A stretch of 64,000 bases of DNA from Psychroserpens mesophilus (GTDB taxonomy: Bacteria; Bacteroidota; Bacteroidia; Flavobacteriales; Flavobacteriaceae), in NCBI RefSeq assembly GCF_000826645.1, contig NZ_JXJP01000002.1:186001-250000 (forward strand). Direction: 5' to 3'. Numbering within the stretch: position 1 is the first letter of the stretch; each line of letters opens with the position of its first letter. This document shows, piece after piece, positions 57,462 to 64,000 of this stretch. Under the pieces are notes generated by a model. That model worked only from the letters and a program-made list of their open reading frames with translations. It did not search any database and had not been told where the DNA came from. Position numbers and translations under genes: made by a program.

Positions 57462-57644
57462 ATGAAAGAGCATTTTTTTCAATGTCCATATTGCTGGGAA
57501 ACGATATCAATGCTTATTGATATTTCACAAGAAAATCAGTCTTATATTGAAGATTGTGAAGTATGCTGTAATCCTATTCAATTGAATATCAGTGCTGAAA
57601 ATAATGAAATTTTAAGTTTTGAGGCTCAAAATATTGAACAATAG
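57462..57644 (+). CDS. CPXCG-motif cysteine-rich protein
   Basis: This 60-residue protein has two knuckles, FQCPYCWE (C8, C11) and EDCEVCCNPI (near 32-36), making a single zinc ribbon with an acidic C-terminal tail. It matches the small CPXCG-type family by size and Cys spacing, except that the first motif reads CPYCW. The function is unknown. It lies 17 bases after the efflux channel gene and may be read from the same transcript. Confidence 0.8.
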   Translation: MKEHFFQCPYCWETISMLIDISQENQSYIEDCEVCCNPIQLNISAENNEILSFEAQNIEQ

Positions 57645-57786
57645 TCAATTTTTAATTACCTAACAATCAGTTATTTATAATCTTTTCGATAACTGACAAT
57701 GCATTTCGTCGAAAAAAGTTGGTAGATTATCGGTATTCTGCTATTTTCGTTATAGTAAATGTGCTCCCTCACAAAAATCTACTATT

Positions 57787-58692
57787 ATGAAAACCGCTAA
57801 AATTACACTGTTGTTATGCTTGGTAACGTTATTTTCGTTTGCTAAAGTTTCTACACAAGAAAAAGATGCACTAGTTGCACTTTACAACTCAACTAATGGT
57901 GCCTCATGGAATACAACTTGGGATTTAAACAGTCCAGTTTCAAATTGGTATGGAGTTACTGTTGAAGATGAAAAAGTTGTAGCCATTAATTTAGAATTTA
58001 ATAATCTTGAAGGAGAACTTCCAGAATCAATAGGAAACTTAGTAAACCTTAAAGAGCTTAATTTATTTCGAAATAATATTTCTGGAGCTATTCCAAATTC
58101 AATTGGAAACTTAAAAGCGCTTAAAGTAATGAATGTTGCTTTTAATAAGTTAGATGAAGAATTGCCAAATAGTATTGGTGATTTATCGTCATTACAATCT
58201 TTGCAGTTATTCATGAACAATATCATAGGCTCAATTCCTGATTCTATTGGAAATTTGTCACAATTGCAAACCCTAGAATTATATAGCAATAAACTATCGG
58301 GAGTTCTACCAAGCTCATTAGGAAATTTATCTAATCTTAAAGAATTACTGATTAGTAGTAACAATTTAACTGGAAAATTACCTCAGAGTATCGGTAATAT
58401 GACAGATTTAAAAGTATTAAGTGTATTTGACAATAGCCTTTTAGGAATCGTTCCTAATGCGATTTCAAGTCTTGTAAACCTAGAAGAATTGGTTTTAGCC
58501 AATAATGCTTTTTTTGGAAATCTTCCAAATGATTTAGCCAACTTAACAAACCTGAAAGTATTAATGATTGGTAATAATGATTTTAAAGGTGAGTTCGCAC
58601 AGTTGCAAACACAGTTTCCAAATATTGAGCAATTTGATTTTGCTAATAACAATGATAAGGGCGTATTGGCAACTTTAGATACAGAAGATTAA
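57787..58692 (+). CDS. Secreted plant-type leucine-rich-repeat protein
   Basis: The 301-residue protein has a signal peptide (about 1-18), an N-terminal cap region typical of LRR proteins (ALVALYNSTNGASWNTTWDL; SNWYGVTVED), then about eight 24-residue repeats of the plant-specific class (LxGxIPxSIGNLxxLxxLxLxxNxL), ending in a short acidic tail. Unlike most flavobacterial LRR proteins it has no T9SS sorting domain, so it may be periplasmic or released. Protein binding is inferred. It is followed by a strong terminator. Confidence 0.85.
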   Translation: MKTAKITLLLCLVTLFSFAKVSTQEKDALVALYNSTNGASWNTTWDLNSPVSNWYGVTVEDEKVVAINLEFNNLEGELPESIGNLVNLKELNLFRNNISGAIPNSIGNLKALKVMNVAFNKLDEELPNSIGDLSSLQSLQLFMNNIIGSIPDSIGNLSQLQTLELYSNKLSGVLPSSLGNLSNLKELLISSNNLTGKLPQSIGNMTDLKVLSVFDNSLLGIVPNAISSLVNLEELVLANNAFFGNLPNDLANLTNLKVLMIGNNDFKGEFAQLQTQFPNIEQFDFANNNDKGVLATLDTED

Positions 58693-58716
58693 TAATTTTA
58701 TAGTTTTAATTATTGA

Positions 58717-58750
58717 AATAACTCTTAATGTGAAAAAATTAAGAGTTATT
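58717..58750 (+). terminator. Terminator of the LRR gene
   Basis: Perfect 13-bp inverted repeat (58717-58729 and 58738-58750, arm AATAACTCTTAAT) followed by a T run. Confidence 0.85.
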
Positions 58751-58766
58751 TTTTTTTACATTTATT

Positions 58767-58797
58767 ATTGTTAAAATCAAAAAGCATTGTATATTTG
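58767..58797 (+). promoter_or_regulatory. Promoter of the initiator tRNA gene
   Basis: TATATTTG (58790-58797) matches TAnnTTTG, preceded after 19 bases by ATTG (58767-58770) for TTTG. The predicted start near 58804 gives a leader of about 67 bases containing an 8-bp inverted repeat (58807-58814 and 58850-58857). Confidence 0.65.
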
Positions 58798-58870
58798 CAG
58801 TCCTAAAATGATTGAGTCGGCATTATGAACCGAAAGTTAAAAGCTAAGACAATCATTGTAGATTTTAAAT

Positions 58871-58943
<73 letters not shown>

Positions 58944-58947
58944 CTAA

Positions 58948-58979
58948 AAAAAACCTCTTGAGAAATCAAGAGGTTTTTT
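58948..58979 (+). terminator. Terminator of the tRNA-fMet gene
   Basis: Perfect 14-bp hairpin (58948-58961 and 58966-58979, core ACCTCTTGA/TCAAGAGGT), GAAA loop, with a T tract. Confidence 0.88.
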
Positions 58980-58990
58980 ATTTTTGTAGA

Positions 58991-59449
58991 ATGAACGATA
59001 ATCTCAAAAATGAGTTCTTCGGTATAGGAATTCAAAATGGAAAAACACCCGAAAACTTAGGAGTGCTTTGGAGATCTGCTCAAAATTTAGGTGCTAGTTT
59101 TATTTTTACCATTGGAAATCGTTATGCTAAACAAGCTTGTGATACGCATAATGCTGTAAAATCAATGCCGTATTTTCATTATGAAACGTTTGAAGATTTT
59201 TTTAAAAATTTACCAAAAGGAACACGACTGGTTGGTGTTGAATTAAGTGAAGACGCCGAAGATTTAGAGACCTTTCATCATCCGAGACGTTGTGTATATT
59301 TGCTAGGAGCCGAAGATCATGGTTTGTCACAAAAAGCGATTGAAAAAAGCCATTTTCTTGTAAAATTTAAATCAGAATTAAGCTTAAATGTATCTGTCGC
59401 TGGAAGTATTGTGATGTATGATAGAGGAATAAACAAACCAAGGTCGTAA
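58991..59449 (+). CDS. TrmH/SpoU family RNA methyltransferase
   Basis: From the ATG at 58991 the protein has 152 residues, one SPOUT domain with no added RNA-binding domain. The three SpoU motifs are present: NLGVLWRSAQNLGA (motif 1, N...R), VYLLGAEDHGLS (motif 2), and LNVSVAGSIVMYD (motif 3). The trefoil knot binds SAM and methylates a ribose 2'-OH. The minimal size recalls TrmL (wobble position of Leu tRNAs), but rRNA targets cannot be excluded. An upstream TTG (58958) is in frame but lies within the tRNA terminator. Confidence 0.88.
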   Translation: MNDNLKNEFFGIGIQNGKTPENLGVLWRSAQNLGASFIFTIGNRYAKQACDTHNAVKSMPYFHYETFEDFFKNLPKGTRLVGVELSEDAEDLETFHHPRRCVYLLGAEDHGLSQKAIEKSHFLVKFKSELSLNVSVAGSIVMYDRGINKPRS

Positions 59450-59719
59450 TTTTATAATCTAAGGTTATTAACCAATAAGATACTTTTCAACTTAAATATC
59501 TAGTGATTAATCGAATAATTTTAGAGTTTAAAGTATAGCAATTTGTTATTGATTGAATTTTACTATATTTAATTTTTTAGTCGTTTTTTGAATGAATAAA
59601 ATAGTAATTAACTGTCCTAGATTTACAATTTGTTTAATAACCGCTTTTTAGATACTGTATTTTCATTCTCTAAAATTATACACGTGTTAAGGCATATACT
59701 AACCAATATAACACATATT

Positions 59720-62392
59720 ATGAAAAAACAGTTTTTGTTTTCACTAGCCCTTATGTTTGGTGCTTCTTTTTTACCTTTTAATGCACAAATTCCTAATGAC
59801 GATAATTTAACACAGCCTCAAGATGTCAATGCATTAAACATTAATTGTACAAATCAATCTTTTAACTTAAGCGAATTAACTTGTGGAGAAGACTTAATTG
59901 TAATCTCACCTACCATAAGTGAAGTGCCTAGTGCTGTTAATACTACATTAGATTTTGATGGTTTCAATGATAGAGTATTAATATCTAATAGTGCATCTTT
60001 GACTTTTACTACAGAGTTTTCGGTTCAGGCATGGATATATCCAAGAGCCAATACCTATTCAAGAATATTTACTAAATATTCTGGTGGTGCTAGTTTCCCA
60101 GGCGAGTTTGTTTTTGATACTTACGACGGATCAAACCCTACATTTTTAGCAAATGGTAGAGGCTTAAGATTAGTCTTTACAGGTGCTAATGGAGGAGGAG
60201 TTATTAGTTCAAATGTATTAAACTTAAATTCATGGAACCATGTAGCAGGTACTTTTAATAATGGTGTGCTTAAGCTATATGTAAATGGTGTTGAAGTGAA
60301 TTCAGGTACGACAATATTTACCTCAATTCCTTCATCTTCTCTGGGCTATGCCATTGGAGAAGATGTTAATGTTAATCAAAATGAACATTTTAACGGGCAA
60401 ATAGATGAATTAAGTTTATGGAATAAGGCCCTAAAACCTTCTGAAATAGAAAATGCTTATGATAAACTTTTAGCAGGAACAGAACCTGGTTTAGTGGCTT
60501 ACTACGATTTTGAAGATGGATCAGGAAATTATGTTTTGATTGATAAATCTGGTAATAGTAATAATGGAGTACTTATTAATATGGACATAAATTCAGATTG
60601 GGTAACATCTATAGCACCTATTACACCAGTAACATTAGTAAATGACCTTACTGGAATATCGGATGCGTCTGGTATTTATCCTTCTGGTGATACTACCATT
60701 ACGTGGACAGCTACAGATGTAAATGGTAATTTTGAAACTTGTATCCAAACGATTTCAGTTAGTGGTAATGCTTGTGGAATCATCTATACTTTCGACAATG
60801 GCGTTTGGTCACCAAGTAATCCGGATGGATTGGCCACTGCTGATGATGATATAATTATTGAATCTGGAAATGCAACTTTATCGTCTACGACAGTCTGTAA
60901 CAGTGTTACTGTAGAGCCTGAAGCAAGTTTAGATTTTGCTGGAAGTACGTTAGTAATTAATTCATCACTAGTGTTAAAATCTACCTCTACAAGTTATTCT
61001 AGTCTTTTTCCTGGTAACATTGAAAGTGGTACAAGTGCTAATAATATAATTATTTATAGACGTTATGTGAATTCTAATGCTAATGGAAATGACTTAATTT
61101 CCTCACCAATATATAATCTATCTTTTGCAGATTTTTTAAATACGGCTAATAATGCTTCAGAGTTACTAAATGATGGAAATACATCACCTACGACGTATGC
61201 TTTTGCACCTTTTAATAAAACAGTAGGTGATTATGTGAACACAAATAGCAGCACCAATTTACCATTAATTAGTGGACGAGGTTACAGAGCAGCGACAGTT
61301 TCTGGTTCAACACTCTCTTTTAAAGGTCAGCCTAATGGAGGAAGCATCGACTTTAATATTGAAAATTCTGGACCCATAAGAACCAAATGGAATTTAGTAG
61401 GAAATCCTTATCCAACATATCTCAATGTTCAAGATTTTCTTACTCATGAAGTTAGCCCTGGAGTTACTAATCTTAGTTTATTCGATTCAGGTACTGCAGC
61501 TATGTATGGCTATGATGGAAATGCAACTAACGGTTGGATCATTTATAATTTAGCGACAATAACAGCATCAACGCTTATTGCTCCTGGACAAGGGTTTTTT
61601 GTCAGTGCTAATGCAAGTCATGTTGCAGCTTATGATCTCGAATTTGAAGAAACTATGCGTTCATCAGGAACTGGAGACGATTTCATAGCAGGAAGAAATT
61701 CAGAGTTAGTCTATCTGAAACTGAATTTAAGTACGAATGCTAATACAGCTAGAACCGAAATCTATTTTAATCCAAATGCGAGTCAAGGATTCGATTTTGG
61801 TTATGACGCTGAAGCTTTTGAAAGTACAGTTTCACAGTTTATGTTCTATTCTCATTTAGTGCAAGACAACGAAGGCAAGGCGATTGCTTTACAAACGCTC
61901 AATTCAGCAAACCTCAATAATGAAACAATTCCTTTGGGAGTTCATGCAAATCAAGGAGAACAACTTACATTTAGTATTGCTGATAAGAATTTGCCAGCTT
62001 CAGTAAATGTGTATCTTGATGATGTGGTTGAAAATACGTCAACATTATTAAATACTGGCGAATATGTGATTACTCCACTTACAAATTTATCTGGAACAGG
62101 TCGTTTTTACTTAAGAACATCAGAAGATGCTTTATCAACGATTGAAAACAGTTTGAATACGTTGAACATATTTGCATTAAACAGGGCTAAAGAACTCGTC
62201 ATAACTGGAGAACTCAAAGATATTACATTATTAAATCTCTATGATATTAGAGGAAGAACAATACTGACAACCAAACTTGATGCTACTAAACTTGAAAATC
62301 GGATTGATGTTTCTAATTTAAATACAGGTATGTATGTCGTGAATGTTCAAAACACTACGCAACAAAAATCGCAGAAAGTAATTATTAAATAA
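59720..62392 (+). CDS. LamG-domain secreted protein with T9SS type A sorting domain
   Basis: Starting at ATG 59720, which puts the signal peptide (ending PFNAQ, about 1-23) at the N terminus, the protein has 890 residues. A LamG/concanavalin-like domain follows at about 65-225 (LDFDGFNDRVLISNS; EFSVQAWIYPRAN; SWNHVAGTFNNGVLKLYVNG; GQIDELSLWNKAL). A HYR/Ig-like stretch comes next, then a long beta-rich region. The last 75 or so residues are a type A CTD (LNLYDIRGRTILTTKL; LNTGMYVVNVQNTTQQKSQKVIIK). It is a likely cargo of the GldKLMN system, placed on the cell surface or released. The glycan ligand is unknown. Confidence 0.88.
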   Translation: MKKQFLFSLALMFGASFLPFNAQIPNDDNLTQPQDVNALNINCTNQSFNLSELTCGEDLIVISPTISEVPSAVNTTLDFDGFNDRVLISNSASLTFTTEFSVQAWIYPRANTYSRIFTKYSGGASFPGEFVFDTYDGSNPTFLANGRGLRLVFTGANGGGVISSNVLNLNSWNHVAGTFNNGVLKLYVNGVEVNSGTTIFTSIPSSSLGYAIGEDVNVNQNEHFNGQIDELSLWNKALKPSEIENAYDKLLAGTEPGLVAYYDFEDGSGNYVLIDKSGNSNNGVLINMDINSDWVTSIAPITPVTLVNDLTGISDASGIYPSGDTTITWTATDVNGNFETCIQTISVSGNACGIIYTFDNGVWSPSNPDGLATADDDIIIESGNATLSSTTVCNSVTVEPEASLDFAGSTLVINSSLVLKSTSTSYSSLFPGNIESGTSANNIIIYRRYVNSNANGNDLISSPIYNLSFADFLNTANNASELLNDGNTSPTTYAFAPFNKTVGDYVNTNSSTNLPLISGRGYRAATVSGSTLSFKGQPNGGSIDFNIENSGPIRTKWNLVGNPYPTYLNVQDFLTHEVSPGVTNLSLFDSGTAAMYGYDGNATNGWIIYNLATITASTLIAPGQGFFVSANASHVAAYDLEFEETMRSSGTGDDFIAGRNSELVYLKLNLSTNANTARTEIYFNPNASQGFDFGYDAEAFESTVSQFMFYSHLVQDNEGKAIALQTLNSANLNNETIPLGVHANQGEQLTFSIADKNLPASVNVYLDDVVENTSTLLNTGEYVITPLTNLSGTGRFYLRTSEDALSTIENSLNTLNIFALNRAKELVITGELKDITLLNLYDIRGRTILTTKLDATKLENRIDVSNLNTGMYVVNVQNTTQQKSQKVIIK

Positions 62393-62504
62393 TGTACTGA
62401 CATTAAGTTACTAAGACAACACAGGCTTTTTTTAAATGAAACCATACATATTATTTATTGTTTGATAAAGGTCGTAACTTTGTAACCAGTTATAAAAGGG
62501 TATT

Positions 62505-63389
62505 ATGAGTCATAAAGCAGGTTTTGTAAATATTATTGGAAATCCAAATGTTGGTAAGTCAACGTTAATGAATGCCTTTGTTGGTGAAAAATTATCCATC
62601 ATCACGTCCAAAGCGCAAACCACTAGACATCGTATTTTGGGTATTGTTAATGGTGAAAATTTTCAGATGATTCTTAGTGATACTCCTGGAATTATCAAGC
62701 CAGCTTATGAGCTGCAAGCATCAATGATGGATTTTGTAAAGTCGGCTTTTGATGATGCTGATGTGCTTGTTTATATGGTTGAAATTGGTGAAAAGGAATT
62801 AAAAGATGAAGCTTTTTTTAATAAAATTACCAATTCAAAAATTCCGGTTTTATTGTTGCTGAATAAAATCGATAATTCAAATCAGGAACAACTAGAAGAA
62901 CAAGCCGAATTATGGCAGCAAAAAGTACCAAATGCTGAATTCTTTCCTATTTCAGCTTTGCAAGGCTTTAATGTGCAGAATGTTTTTAATAGAATTATAG
63001 AATTATTACCAGAATCTCCACCTTTTTATCCTAAAGATCAATTAACAGATAAACCAGAACGTTTTTTTGTAAACGAAGCAATTCGCGAAAAAATCCTTAT
63101 GCATTACAAAAAGGAAATTCCTTATGCTGTTGAAGTCGATACTGAAGAGTTTTTTGAAGAAGAAAACATCATCAGAATGCGATCGGTTATTATGGTCGAA
63201 CGCGACACTCAAAAAGGAATTATAATTGGTCATAAAGGCTCAGCATTGAAACGAGTAGGTGTCGAAGCGAGGAAAGATTTAGAGAAATTCTTTGGAAAAC
63301 AAGTCCATTTAGAATTGTACGTTAAAGTGAATAAAAACTGGAGAAACGATCAAAGACAACTAAAGCGCTTCGGATACAATCAGAAGTAA
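62505..63389 (+). CDS. era: GTPase Era
   Basis: This 294-residue Ras-like GTPase acts in 30S maturation by binding the 3' end of 16S rRNA. The G motifs are GNPNVGKST (G1), SDTPG (G3) and NKID (G4). The C-terminal KH domain follows (MVERDTQKGIIIGHKGSALKRVG). The length matches the family. The gene is single, 112 bases after the LamG gene, and its stop abuts that of the convergent membrane protein gene. Confidence 0.97.
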   Translation: MSHKAGFVNIIGNPNVGKSTLMNAFVGEKLSIITSKAQTTRHRILGIVNGENFQMILSDTPGIIKPAYELQASMMDFVKSAFDDADVLVYMVEIGEKELKDEAFFNKITNSKIPVLLLLNKIDNSNQEQLEEQAELWQQKVPNAEFFPISALQGFNVQNVFNRIIELLPESPPFYPKDQLTDKPERFFVNEAIREKILMHYKKEIPYAVEVDTEEFFEEENIIRMRSVIMVERDTQKGIIIGHKGSALKRVGVEARKDLEKFFGKQVHLELYVKVNKNWRNDQRQLKRFGYNQK

Positions 63390-63908
63390 TTAGTCTTCGG
63401 CATGAATACCAACACTTCTTAGAGTATCTCGCATAAAATGATGTAATTCATGCATTTCAGCCATTCCGGCTTTTTTTCCTAAACGTCCACCAAAATAAAG
63501 GGCAAACCAAATAACGACTGCAAATAAGGTGAAAAACAACTGGAACGTATAGGAATCACCTAAAGACCAATTCACATAAGCCCAAATACCAAAAGCGATA
63601 AATAATCCTGCGACGAGAAAGTGAAAAAACATAAACATCGTCCAAACTGTAGGATTTGGGCCAAATAAGCCATAAATAACACTACCTTCTTTGTCAAATT
63701 CCTTGTTGATCTCTAAATGGAGTTGAGGTGACCAAAAATGTTGCTTATCCTTCGGAATTCTTATAAATACGTGGTCATCAATTCGAGATACTATATAATC
63801 AGATTGTGTTGTTTTTTTGTCTTCGAATAGCTTCAAAAGCATGTTATTATCTTGCTTGACATAAAATTTAAAGCGAGGCCTTAAAACAATAGTATTAGTT
63901 GTTGACAT
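63390..63908 (-). CDS. Membrane protein of unknown function
   Basis: The 172-residue protein has a soluble N-terminal half (about 1-85) with beta-strand character (NTIVLRPRFKFYVKQ; YIVSRIDDHVFIRIPKD), two membrane helices (about 90-110 and 118-138), and a His/Met-rich amphipathic end (MAEMHELHHFMRDTL). This layout is seen in uncharacterised flavobacterial membrane proteins. I recognise no function. It is convergent with era, the two stops being adjacent. The 92 bases to its right show no feature I can support. Confidence 0.7.
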   Translation of the reverse strand: MSTTNTIVLRPRFKFYVKQDNNMLLKLFEDKKTTQSDYIVSRIDDHVFIRIPKDKQHFWSPQLHLEINKEFDKEGSVIYGLFGPNPTVWTMFMFFHFLVAGLFIAFGIWAYVNWSLGDSYTFQLFFTLFAVVIWFALYFGGRLGKKAGMAEMHELHHFMRDTLRSVGIHAED

Positions 63909-64000
63909 TTTAACTTGAAATGGTTACTCAAAGTACTATTTTTTATTTAATTAATAATTAAAAAAATAGGTTTACTCTAAAATAACCAATTCATCTATAC

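Noticed and set aside
57882-58364. 160-codon open frame antisense to the LRR gene
   Set aside because: Its periodicity mirrors the LRR repeats of the opposite strand; it has no independent support.
58979-58986. Promoter box TATTTTTG for the TrmH-type gene
   Set aside because: It is formed by the T tract of the tRNA terminator and lies too close to the ATG; chance match is more likely.
59630-59719. TTG-initiated extension of the LamG protein
   Set aside because: It would bury the clear signal peptide that starts at ATG 59720.

Overview
The window is a stretch of chromosome from a member of the Flavobacteriaceae (Bacteroidota), probably marine. The DNA is AT-rich. The gliding/type IX secretion (T9SS) core genes gldK-gldL-gldM-gldN lie together, and one encoded protein ends in a T9SS type A sorting domain. 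XrtF-type exosortase, TonB-dependent receptor and barrel-less Plug proteins are present. Several genes are preceded by the Bacteroidota promoter element TAnnTTTG. I see no insertion sequence, prophage, integrase, rRNA operon or CRISPR array. Apart from one initiator tRNA the content is protein coding, and with the starts chosen here no gap between genes exceeds 300 bases.

Layout. 1-533: the 5' part of a glycosyltransferase gene and a small Cys-rich membrane protein (minus). 714-1400: aquaporin Z. 1483-2828: ECF sigma factor with an RskA-type anti-sigma factor (minus). 3045-5248: murB and an aminotransferase (minus). 5367-7172: a PDZ aspartyl protease (plus) and a DUF1573 protein (minus). 7357-9987: valS. 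10051-15657: the rod-shape operon mreB-mreC-mreD-mrdA(PBP2)-rodA (minus). 15874-17406: purH (minus). 17595-20376: an ABC permease, a GAF/fRMsr-like protein (minus), and exosortase XrtF with its partner. 20447-24290: a probable metal uptake operon (HYC_CC_PP-like protein, HMA-MauE membrane protein, TonB receptor, periplasmic HMA protein). 24447-29379: a tandem pair of large secreted proteins with a Plug domain but no barrel (minus). 29514-31518: groES-groEL (minus). 31691-38036: a minus-strand operon miaB, lipoprotein, sigma-54 activator, 65-residue orphan, lptE, TPR-like protein, secG. 38206-39455: an unknown membrane protein and a lipoprotein. 39622-43298: topA and a ureohydrolase-fold protein with a degraded metal site. 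43487-48127: gldKLMN. 48253-51680: an FAD oxidoreductase, a DUF983 protein (minus) and an ABC-F ATPase. 51777-57444: an RND efflux system. 57462-58692: a CPXCG zinc-ribbon protein and a plant-type LRR protein. 58871-58943: tRNA-fMet. 58991-63389: a TrmH-type methyltransferase, a LamG T9SS cargo protein and era. 63390-63908: an unknown membrane protein (minus).

Many genes serve the cell envelope: wall precursors and shape (murB, mre/mrd), LPS export (lptE), the secretory channel (secG), the T9SS motor (gldKLMN) with a likely cargo, TonB-linked metal import, and efflux. No single new defence or mobile system stands out. The points most worth testing are: a sigma-54-like promoter overlapping a perfect palindrome before groES; an 8-bp tandem repeat array inside the lptE operon; the barrel-less Plug paralogue pair; the metal-site-depleted arginase-fold protein upstream of gldK; and paired cysteines recurring across the metal uptake operon.
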